A DNA stretch of 64,000 bases, taken from positions 1-64,000 of the forward strand of contig CAWBWT010000007.1 in NCBI GenBank assembly GCA_963792675.1, in the 5' to 3' direction. The position numbers were made by a program, and so were the translations under genes. Below the pieces are notes generated by a model. That model saw nothing but the letters and a program-made list of their open reading frames with translations, was not told where the DNA came from and ran no database searches. Of this stretch, positions 57,647-64,000 are shown one piece after another (positions within the stretch are counted from its first letter, which is position 1; every line of letters starts with the position of its first letter). Source of the DNA: JBBROS01 sp963792675. Lineage in GTDB: Bacteria > Pseudomonadota > Alphaproteobacteria > Acetobacterales > Acetobacteraceae.

Positions 57647-57689
57647 CGGACACAGGGCCTCGAGGATGGCGCTGGTTGTAGCTGGACAC
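57636..57689 (-). CDS. 17-codon leader peptide upstream of the ABC-F gene
   Basis: GTG start at 57689 with AGAGGAGG (57695–57702) five bases before it, a stronger ribosome site than that of the ABC-F gene itself. The peptide reads MSSYNQRHPRGPVSALR and stops with TAA at 57636–57638, exactly at the loop of stem P1. A ribosome finishing this ORF would cover P1, whereas one stalled early would leave it free. The product is likely only a sensor of translation. Confidence 0.6.
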   Translation of the reverse strand: MSSYNQRHPRGPVSALR

Positions 57690-57724
57690 ACGCACCTCCT
57701 CTGGCCAAGGCTTCGACTTCGCTG

Positions 57725-57753
57725 ACAATACGAATCAACCGGGCGGGTTGCAA
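57725..57753 (-). promoter_or_regulatory. Sigma70-like promoter for the ABC-F leader
   Basis: On the minus strand TTGCAA (57748–57753), a 17-base spacer and TATTGT (57725–57730). Transcription would start near 57718, giving a leader of about 188 nt. It spans the selD stop codon, so the ABC-F gene need not depend on selD transcription. Confidence 0.55.
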
Positions 57754-59993
57754 GCACACTCATCCCGCAGCCGGATCGGCTCCGCGGCGCCCGAGGGCGG
57801 GAGCACGTGGCCGATCACCGCAGCTTGCTCGTAGCCGGCCTGGCGGAGTGCGTCGACGCAGGACGGCGCCGACGCGGCGGGCACCGAGGCCAGCAGGCCG
57901 CCGGCCGTTTGCGGATCGAACAGCAGCGGGTAGGCCGGCAAGCGTTGCGCCGCGTCCAAATCGCGGATCGCCCGGCGCAGCCTCAGATTGGCCGGCTGCA
58001 GCGACGAGAACACTCCGGCTGCCGCCATCTCGCGGGCGCCTGGCAGCAGCGGAATTGCGCCGGTGTCGAGCTCCGCGTCCACCCCGCTCGATTCCGTCAT
58101 CTCGAGCAGGTGGCCGAGCAGACCGAAGCCGGTCACGTCGGTCGCGGCATGGACGCCGTGGCGGCCGAGGATGGCGGCGGCGGCGGCGGCGCCCTGGGTC
58201 ATATGGACGATCGCCGCAGCGACCCACCGGGCGCGCGCCAAGCCGCGCATGTCGCCGGCGAGCACGGTACCGGTGCCGATCGGCTTGGTCAGGATCAGCG
58301 CGTCGCCGGGCTCCATGCCGCGTTTGCAGAGATAGCCGGAGCGAGACACCTGGCCGTTGAGGGCGAAGCCGAGCGACAGCTCGGCACCTTCGCTGGTATG
58401 GCCGCCGACCAGGGCGCAGTTCGCGGCCGCCAGCACCGCGTTCGCGCCCTGCATCATGTCGGACAGGTCTGCCTCCACCTTGGCCTCGAGGCCATACGGG
58501 ACCGTGGCGATGGCCAGCGCGGTCAGCGGCTGCGCGCCCATTGCGTAAAGGTCGCCCAGCGCGTGGTTGGCGGCAATCATGCCGAACCGGTAGGGGTCGT
58601 CGATGACCGCGCGGAAGTAGTCCACTGTGTGCACTGACAGCAGAGGGCCGCCGGTATCGACCACCGCCGCGTCGTCGGGGGCGGCGAGGCCGACCAGCAC
58701 CTCGCTGCGCGGCGCCGGGGCGATCCGGCCCAGGGCCCGGCCGAGCACGCTGGCGCCGACCTTGGCGCCGCAGCCGCCGCAGCGCATGGCATTGGCGGAC
58801 AGCTCGCGGAGCGCCGCCTTGTCGGCCAGCGGCGAGGCCGGCGCGGCCGGTCTGCCGGGCATGGCGGGTAGGTCGTTGTAGGTCGCCATCCAGCGCCGGT
58901 CGATCAAGTCCTTCAGCCGCCAGGCCCAGCTGCCCGCCAGGCTCACGCCGTTGCGGGTCAGCACGGCGCGCCGCCGCCCATCGGAGACGATGGCGAGAGC
59001 CGCCGCTTGCGGCCGGTAACGGCGCAACGGGCGGCCGGTCAGGGTCGCGCGGATGTTGTGCGCGAGCACCGGCCCGGCCCGCACCGCGTAGACGCCCGAG
59101 CGCGGGATGGCGCCCGGCCGGAACGCGATCATGTCGCCGGCAGCGAAGATCCCCGGTGCAGCTTGCAGCATCGCGTCCACGCCGAGGAACCCGGCCTCGA
59201 GCAGCAGGCCGGTCTCGCCCAGCCAGGCGGCCGGCGCGGCTTCGGTGGTCCACAGCACCTCATCGGCCGGCAACGGCTCGCCGCCGGCCAGCACGACGGC
59301 GCCGGGCTCGACCCGGGTGACGCGCCGTCCGGTGCACACGGTGATGCCGCGTTCGCTCAGGATGGCGCGGAAGCGGGCGCGGAAAGCCGGCGGGAACGTC
59401 ATCAGCACATCCGGCGCACCGGTCACCAGCGTGATGTCGAGCGCGGCGCCGGGCGGGGCTTCCCGCTGCAAACGAGCCTCGACCGAGAGCAGCAGCTCGA
59501 CCCCGCCGGCCCCGCCGCCGACCATGACCACCCGAGACGACCGTCCGGCCCGCACCCGCTGCAGCATCCCGTCGAAGCGTCGCAGGAAGCCGTCGATCGG
59601 CTTCACCGGGATCGCGTGCTCGGCCGCACCCGGCACGTCGCCGGTGTTCGGCCGGGAGCCTACGTCGAGCGACAGCACGTCGAACGGGACGGGCGGTCGC
59701 GCCCGGCAAAGCACGCGCCGTCCGGCCACGTCGATGCCGACCGCTTCATCCTGGTAGAGGCGGCCGCCGGCGAAGCGCACCAGGCGGCCGGCGTCGATCA
59801 GCGCCTCGTCCGCTGCATAGTGGCCCGCGACAACGCCGGGCAGCATGCCGGAGTAGGGCGTTTCCACCTCGCGGGTCAGCAGCGTCAGGCGCACGCCATC
59901 GAGCGGGCGCATGCCGAACGCCTTCAGCACCGCCACGTGCGCATGCCCGGCGCCGACCAGCAGCACATCCTTGACGACGGGACCAAGCCGCAT
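57735..59993 (-). CDS. selD: Selenide, water dikinase SelD fused to an N-terminal pyridine nucleotide oxidoreductase
   Basis: 752 aa. Residues ~1–375 are an NDH-2-like FAD/NAD(P) oxidoreductase (VLLVGAGHAHVAVLKAFG, VVMVGGGAGGVELLLS, GIFAAGDMIAF). Residues ~405–752 are SelD, which makes selenophosphate from selenide and ATP: the reactive Cys is in RCGGCGAKVG (Cys, not Sec), with HTVDYFRAVIDDPYRFGMIAANHALGDLYAMG and ATDVTGFGLLGHLLEM. Such fusions are known in several bacteria. No selA, selB, selC or selU is seen nearby. Confidence 0.93.
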   Translation of the reverse strand: MRLGPVVKDVLLVGAGHAHVAVLKAFGMRPLDGVRLTLLTREVETPYSGMLPGVVAGHYAADEALIDAGRLVRFAGGRLYQDEAVGIDVAGRRVLCRARPPVPFDVLSLDVGSRPNTGDVPGAAEHAIPVKPIDGFLRRFDGMLQRVRAGRSSRVVMVGGGAGGVELLLSVEARLQREAPPGAALDITLVTGAPDVLMTFPPAFRARFRAILSERGITVCTGRRVTRVEPGAVVLAGGEPLPADEVLWTTEAAPAAWLGETGLLLEAGFLGVDAMLQAAPGIFAAGDMIAFRPGAIPRSGVYAVRAGPVLAHNIRATLTGRPLRRYRPQAAALAIVSDGRRRAVLTRNGVSLAGSWAWRLKDLIDRRWMATYNDLPAMPGRPAAPASPLADKAALRELSANAMRCGGCGAKVGASVLGRALGRIAPAPRSEVLVGLAAPDDAAVVDTGGPLLSVHTVDYFRAVIDDPYRFGMIAANHALGDLYAMGAQPLTALAIATVPYGLEAKVEADLSDMMQGANAVLAAANCALVGGHTSEGAELSLGFALNGQVSRSGYLCKRGMEPGDALILTKPIGTGTVLAGDMRGLARARWVAAAIVHMTQGAAAAAAILGRHGVHAATDVTGFGLLGHLLEMTESSGVDAELDTGAIPLLPGAREMAAAGVFSSLQPANLRLRRAIRDLDAAQRLPAYPLLFDPQTAGGLLASVPAASAPSCVDALRQAGYEQAAVIGHVLPPSGAAEPIRLRDECACNPPG

Positions 59994-60353
59994 GCGTGGC
60001 GCGCCAGCCTACAGACGTGGCGCCGGTGACCGCGGCCCAAACGCTGGCGCAGCGGACATTGGAAGGGTGGGGTTCGGGCGACGCTGACGGTATGCCTGCA
60101 TGGCGGTCGGGTGCTTCCTGAGGTCGCCGGCGAGGTGCATCCGGGGTGATGGCTTCGGCTCGGTTCTGGTGCTGCGGTCTGCCAGCCGCTTGGCCCGCCG
60201 TGACGGAGAGGCTAGCAGCGGCAGTTCCGGGCGCAAGCGCCAGCCACCGCGGCCGGGCGCTTGCTGTAAGTCGACGACATGGTGCTATTCAGCGCCGGGC
60301 GGCACCAACCCGGCGTTGTGCCGGCCGGACCCGAGACGAAAGGCGCCAAAGCA
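59994..60353. other. Intergenic region without a supported gene
   Basis: Upstream region shared by selD (minus) and the cupin gene (plus). Reading frames here have no family resemblance. I looked for a tRNA-Sec because selD is next to it and found none. ATG 60279 opens a 25-residue upstream extension of the cupin frame that looks non-coding. Confidence 0.5.
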
Positions 60354-60812
60354 TTGCCCAAGATCGACATCGCCGCCGTGCCCGAGAGCGTCGGCGGCGA
60401 CTATCCGTCCCCCTTCGATGAACCCTGCCGGCAGCGGGCCCGGCGGCGGCTCGGCGATGCAGCCGGGTTGACCCAGTTCGGCGTCAACTTGCTTCGGTTG
60501 CCGCCGGGGCAGTGGTCGAGCCAGCGCCACTGGCAGCATCGCGAGGACGAGTTCGTCCAAGTGCTCGCGGGCGAGGTGGTGCTGGTCACCGACGCGGGCG
60601 AAGAGCTGCTGCGGGCCGGTGATTGCGCCGGCTTCAAGGGCGGCGAGCCGAACGGCCACCACCTGCAGAACCGGTCCGGCACGGAGGCGCTGGTGCTCGA
60701 GGTCGGCACCCGTCTCCCGGATGGGGAGGACGGCGCCACCTATCCGGACATCGACCTGCATATCGCCTCGGGTTCGACCGTTTACACGCGCAAGGATGGC
60801 TCGCCCTACTAG
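60354..60812 (+). CDS. Cupin domain-containing protein
   Basis: 152 aa single cupin. HWQHREDEFVQVLAGEVVLVTDAGEELLRAGDCAGFKGG carries motif 1 (H-x-H-x-E) and PNGHHLQNRSG motif 2, so a metal site is likely. TTG 60354 is chosen because the family N-terminus is MPKIDI; the frame extends to ATG 60279 (177 aa) without a Shine-Dalgarno. The substrate is unknown. Confidence 0.85.
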   Translation: MPKIDIAAVPESVGGDYPSPFDEPCRQRARRRLGDAAGLTQFGVNLLRLPPGQWSSQRHWQHREDEFVQVLAGEVVLVTDAGEELLRAGDCAGFKGGEPNGHHLQNRSGTEALVLEVGTRLPDGEDGATYPDIDLHIASGSTVYTRKDGSPY

Positions 60813-60889
60813 GGCAGGGGCCAGGCGGGGCGGTCCGCGCCTTCGGCCGACTCACCTTAGGCGCGGGATGTTTCGATCAGGTCGGATCA

Positions 60890-61180
60890 CTAGGACGCGG
60901 TCTTCAACTGGTCGAGGTCCACGGTCCCGTGCTGGCTGACGAACACCAGCGTGTTCGTGTCGCCATGCCGCTGCGACACGTCGGTGATCTCGTGGTCGGC
61001 ACTGTCGTAGATGGTGACCTGGCCGTCGTGCCGGATCGCCAGGCGGTGCGTGGTGGGGAAGAACGCGTAATCCATGTCGTTCTGGCCACCGCTGGTGCTC
61101 GGCTCGCCGAGGGCGTCGGGCCACCACTTGGGACCGAACTCCATGGGGGCCATGGGTTCCATCGGCTTCATCGGTTCCAT
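60890..61180 (-). CDS. Hypothetical protein with Met-Pro-Glu repeat N-terminus
   Basis: 96 aa. Starts with MEPM/APM repeats (four MEPM-like units), then FGPKWWPDALG and a compact part DMDYAFFPTTHRLAIRHDGQVTIYDSADH. AGGAG seven bases before ATG 61180 fixes the start. It has no signal peptide. I do not recognise the family; the repeats could be a Met-rich metal site or a simple repeat expansion. Confidence 0.7.
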   Translation of the reverse strand: MEPMKPMEPMAPMEFGPKWWPDALGEPSTSGGQNDMDYAFFPTTHRLAIRHDGQVTIYDSADHEITDVSQRHGDTNTLVFVSQHGTVDLDQLKTAS

Positions 61181-61283
61181 CGTTTGCTCCTGGGGCCTGG
61201 TCCTGGGGCTTGCTCCGGCGTCGGTTTGGAAGCGTCCCGCCCGGACGCGCGGGCGGGCGCGGGCAAACACCGGGCCGAGGCGA

Positions 61284-61613
61284 TCAGCGGCCGGGTGTGG
61301 CCGGGATCGGGTCGGTCGCGGCGCGGAACCGATTATATTCGCGAACCCGGTTCGGATACTTACGCCACGCCGAGGTGCCCTCGTAGCGGGCGAAGGGGGG
61401 GACCTTCTGCACGAACGTGCGGTTGAGCGCGCCCGGCGACGCCTTGACCGCGGCGTGCGCGCTGTCGAGCCACTCGGCCGACAGATGGCTCGTGGCGGTC
61501 AGGTTCTGCGGCGCCGGGATCGAGCCGGTGCGGATCGCGCGCCGCAGGACCCGGACGGGAACGCCGAGGCGGCGTGCGGCTTCGGGCAGGCCAAGTGGGT
61601 ACGTATCGCTCAT
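61284..61613 (-). CDS. Small helix-turn-helix protein, unknown
   Basis: 109 aa. PEAARRLGVPVRVLRRAIRTGSIPAP (near residues 10–35) resembles the MerR/excisionase-type winged helix; the remainder (RTFVQKVPPFARYEGTSAWRKY) is basic. It may bind DNA. Divergent from the dihydroxyacetone kinase gene. Confidence 0.65.
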   Translation of the reverse strand: MSDTYPLGLPEAARRLGVPVRVLRRAIRTGSIPAPQNLTATSHLSAEWLDSAHAAVKASPGALNRTFVQKVPPFARYEGTSAWRKYPNRVREYNRFRAATDPIPATPGR

Positions 61614-61739
61614 GAACACCGATCCAGGTTGATGCGGCCCTTCTGACCACCGCGCCGGGTCGATGGCAAGAGCATGCGGCCGCATGCCGCTTCGACAGCC
61701 TCCGCGGCTTGGGGCATGCTCCGGTCGAGGGAGGACCGC

Positions 61740-63431
61740 ATGCGCAAGCTGGTGAACGAACCGCGCGCCGTGGTGCGCGAGATGCTCGAGGGCGCGGTGG
61801 CGCTGCAGCCGGGCCAGGCGTTGCTGGAAGGGTGGACGGTCGTGCTGCGCGCGGACCTGCCGCCGCCGGATCGCCGCGAGGTGGCGCTGATCTCGGGCGG
61901 CGGGAGCGGGCACGAGCCGGCGCATGCAGGATATGTCGGCGATGGCATGCTGCACGCGGCGGTGGCTGGGGACGTCTTCGCCTCACCGCCGGTGGACGCG
62001 GTGCTGGCGGCGATCCGCGCCGCGGCCGGCCCGGCGGGCGCGTTGCTGATCGTCAAGAACTACACAGGCGACCGGCTGAATTTCGGGCTGGCGGCCGAAC
62101 TCGCCCGCGCGGACGGGATCCCGGTCGAGGTCGTCGTGGTGGCCGATGACGTGTCGCTGCGCGCGAGCGTGTCGGCCACGGGGCGGCGCGGCTTGGCGGG
62201 AACCGTGCTGGTGCACAAGGTTGCGGGCGCGGCATCGGCGGCCGGGGTGGACCTGCCAGGCGTGCGCGCGGCGGCGCAGGCGGCCGCCGACGCGGTGGGA
62301 ACGATGGGCGTGGGCTTGAGTGCCTGCACCGTGCCAGCAGCCGGGGCGCCGGGGTTCGAGCTGCCGGACGGCGAGATGGAACTGGGCCTCGGCATCCATG
62401 GCGAGCGCGGCATCCGCCGGGTTCCGCTGGCGCCGGCGGATGCCGTGGTCGAGACGATGCTGGACGAGATCTTGGCCGACAAGGCGTTCGCGCCGAGGAG
62501 CGCGGTGGCGCTGCTAGTAAATGGGCTCGGCGGCACGCCGGCGATGGAGCTGGCCGTGGTAGCGCGCCGGGCGCTCCAGGTCCTGCGCGACCGGGGCCTG
62601 GTCGTCGCGCGGGCCTGGTCGGGCACGCTGTTGTCGGCGCTGGAGATGGCCGGTTGCTCGCTGTCGGTGATGGCGGTGGACGAGGCGCGGTTGCAGCTGC
62701 TGGATGCGCCGACCGGTGCGCCCGCGTGGCCTGGCGGCGGCCGCATCCCGGATGCGGCGCAGCGGGTCGCAACCGTCTCGCCGGCTTCGGCCGCGGCCAA
62801 CGGCGAAGCGACGCCGGCCCCGTTGCTGGCGGCGGTGCGCGCGGTCTGCGCGGCGTTGCGAGCGGCCGAACCCCAGCTGACGGCGATGGATGCCAAGGTC
62901 GGCGACGGCGACCTAGGCGCGGCCCTCGCGCGCGGCGCGGACGCGGCGGAAAGTGCGCTTGCGGGCGGCGGCCCGGCATCGGCGGTGCTGGCACGCATTG
63001 CCGGCGCAGTGCGGCGCGACGTCGGCGGCACGTCCGGCCCGCTCTACGCGGCGCTGCTGCTGCGCTCCGCGCGGGTGCTGGACGACGGCACGGCCGATGC
63101 CTCGACCTGGGGACGGGCGCTGTCCGCGGGGGCCGACGCGGTTGGCGAGCTGGGCGGCGCCAGGCCCGGCGACTGCACCATGCTCGACGCGCTGCGGCCC
63201 GGCGCGGACGCGTTCACGGCGGCGCTCGCGGCGGGTGAGGAGCCCGCGGCCGCCTGGCGTGAGGCGGTGGCTGCGGCGGAACGCGGCGCGGCGGCGACGG
63301 CGGCGATGACCCCGCGTCTGGGCCGGGCGAGCTACCTCGGCGGGCGAGCGCTGGGGGTGACCGACCCGGGCGCCGAGGGCGTGGTGGTCTGGATGCGAGC
63401 ATTGATTGACACTGCCGGAGGCGCCTCATAG
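61740..63431 (+). CDS. Dihydroxyacetone kinase (fused DhaK-DhaL)
   Basis: 563 aa ATP-dependent kinase. DhaK domain (residues ~1–330): GGGSGHEPAHAGYVGDGML, and GLGIHGERGIRR with the His that binds dihydroxyacetone covalently. DhaL domain (residues ~370–563): DAKVGDGDLGAAL is the Mg/ATP site and DVGGTSGPLYAALL follows. This fused form uses ATP, not PTS phosphate. GGGAGGA before ATG 61740. With the solute-binding protein 54 bases downstream it may form a polyol or sugar uptake and use operon. Confidence 0.93.
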   Translation: MRKLVNEPRAVVREMLEGAVALQPGQALLEGWTVVLRADLPPPDRREVALISGGGSGHEPAHAGYVGDGMLHAAVAGDVFASPPVDAVLAAIRAAAGPAGALLIVKNYTGDRLNFGLAAELARADGIPVEVVVVADDVSLRASVSATGRRGLAGTVLVHKVAGAASAAGVDLPGVRAAAQAAADAVGTMGVGLSACTVPAAGAPGFELPDGEMELGLGIHGERGIRRVPLAPADAVVETMLDEILADKAFAPRSAVALLVNGLGGTPAMELAVVARRALQVLRDRGLVVARAWSGTLLSALEMAGCSLSVMAVDEARLQLLDAPTGAPAWPGGGRIPDAAQRVATVSPASAAANGEATPAPLLAAVRAVCAALRAAEPQLTAMDAKVGDGDLGAALARGADAAESALAGGGPASAVLARIAGAVRRDVGGTSGPLYAALLLRSARVLDDGTADASTWGRALSAGADAVGELGGARPGDCTMLDALRPGADAFTAALAAGEEPAAAWREAVAAAERGAAATAAMTPRLGRASYLGGRALGVTDPGAEGVVVWMRALIDTAGGAS

Positions 63432-63485
63432 CGTCTCGACAAGGAATCGAAACAGAATGCTTGGCGGCTCCGGGGGGAAAAGACC

Positions 63486-64000
63486 ATGCACAAGATCGCT
63501 GAGACGCGCTTGTCGCGCCGGCTTGCGTTGGCAGGCGGGGCGGGATCGCTCATGTTGCGACCCAATCTCGTCCGCGCCCAGGCGGCGCACCCGCTGAAAG
63601 GCAAGACGATCGAGATGTCGGTGCTCGGCATCGCAGGCTGGCTGCCGAGCAAGCTCGGCGTGGACATGTCGCCGATCTTCGCCGACTACGCCAAGCAGCA
63701 TTACGGCTACGACGTGAAATTCCGCTTCGCCGACGCACCGTTCGGGCAGTTGTTCCAGAAGGCGGCGACGTCGCTGGCGACGCGGTCGCAGGAATACAAC
63801 ATCATCATCTCCGACAGCCAATGGCTGGGCGCGCTGGCGTCGCCGAAATGGATCGTGCCGCTCAACCCGATCATCCAGGCCAACAAGGACCTCGACATCG
63901 AGTGGTACGCGCCGGCGATCCGCGACGCCTACCAGATTTACCCGGACGGCACCGACAACCGCTGGGGCTTCCCGCAGGAAGGCGACGTGCTGGCGCTGTT
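63486..64000 (+). CDS. ABC transporter solute-binding protein, 3' end outside the window
   Basis: At least 171 residues, cut by the window end. N-terminal ETRLSRRLALAGGAGSLML is a Tat-like twin-Arg signal, with cleavage near RAQA. The mature part (IEMSVLGIAGWLPSKLGVDM, FRFADAPFGQLFQKAATSLATRSQEYNIIISD, then GFPQEGDVLAL) fits family 1 carbohydrate-type binding proteins. GGGGGGAA precedes ATG 63486. Downstream permease genes would be expected beyond the window. Confidence 0.88.
   Translation, partial: MHKIAETRLSRRLALAGGAGSLMLRPNLVRAQAAHPLKGKTIEMSVLGIAGWLPSKLGVDMSPIFADYAKQHYGYDVKFRFADAPFGQLFQKAATSLATRSQEYNIIISDSQWLGALASPKWIVPLNPIIQANKDLDIEWYAPAIRDAYQIYPDGTDNRWGFPQEGDVLAL

Noticed and set aside
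59994..60353. Possible tRNA-Sec gene next to selD
   Set aside because: No cloverleaf with a TCA anticodon or T-loop consensus could be found by eye.

Overview
The window is GC-rich DNA from an alphaproteobacterium, most likely Rhodospirillales/Acetobacteraceae. The evidence is the pcm–tolC–popZ–valS gene order, a PopZ gene, CrtI and CrtB of the proteobacterial type, and many CGTCAT...ATCCA palindromes and GACCCGCTGGGG-type hairpin repeats. A pair of TGT-N12-ACA sites on the crtI promoter (the PpsR/CrtJ consensus) suggests a phototroph or the descendant of one. This is a taxonomic inference; there is no rRNA in the window.

Layout. 1–5.8 kb: tRNA-Cys, then pcm, tolC, popZ and valS. pcm, tolC and valS are cut by many frameshifts, which looks like poor consensus quality. 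5.8–10.2 kb: ilvD behind a nested hairpin element, a DUF1810 gene, a LysR regulator divergent from an aldo/keto reductase. 10.2–15.5 kb (minus): gamma-glutamyltransferase, TrmO-like methyltransferase, M20 peptidase and a solute-binding protein in an overlapping operon, then two small unknown genes. 15.7–19 kb: GT2 glycosyltransferase, GST, dsbB-coq7 pair, two thioredoxin-like ferredoxins. 19–25.9 kb: a staphyloxanthin-like set (two CrtN/CrtI-family enzymes, acyltransferase, glycosyltransferase, DUF2141 protein; divergent aldehyde dehydrogenase). 26–31 kb: small proteins, ndk, an ABC-F ATPase, a secreted phosphodiesterase/phosphatase. 31–35.5 kb: crtI-crtB, a 52-residue membrane protein, serine–glyoxylate aminotransferase. 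35.6–44.7 kb: LysE exporter, a tsaC-type/cysQ/gtrA operon, two tandem M17 aminopeptidases, then atpH-atpA-atpG.

The ATP synthase operon stops after atpG: atpD and atpC do not follow. An accessory stretch (44.7–47.5 kb) takes their place. It has repeats, a low-GC membrane gene with a frameshift, a REP-associated tyrosine transposase between two REP palindromes, and an antitoxin–PIN toxin pair with a palindromic operator. 47.5–55.8 kb holds an unknown gene, a lipoprotein, an acyltransferase, a divergent FAD oxidoreductase/ATP-grasp pair, a SemiSWEET transporter, an MFS transporter, a DUF883-like protein and Ku. 56–60 kb (minus) holds a second ABC-F ATPase and a SelD fused to a pyridine nucleotide oxidoreductase. 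60.3–64 kb: cupin, two small genes, fused DhaK-DhaL kinase, and the start of a sugar-type solute-binding protein.

The most interesting signal is the ~190-nt leader of the second ABC-F gene (57531–57720, minus). It has its own sigma70-like promoter, a 17-codon upstream ORF with a strong Shine-Dalgarno, a hairpin whose 5' arm is the end of that ORF, a mutually exclusive terminator-like stem, and a hairpin at the ABC-F start. That layout is what ribosome-mediated (antibiotic-sensing) attenuation would need. The next best are a nested, covarying hairpin element found twice (before ilvD and after atpG), and the twin PpsR-type sites on the crtI promoter.
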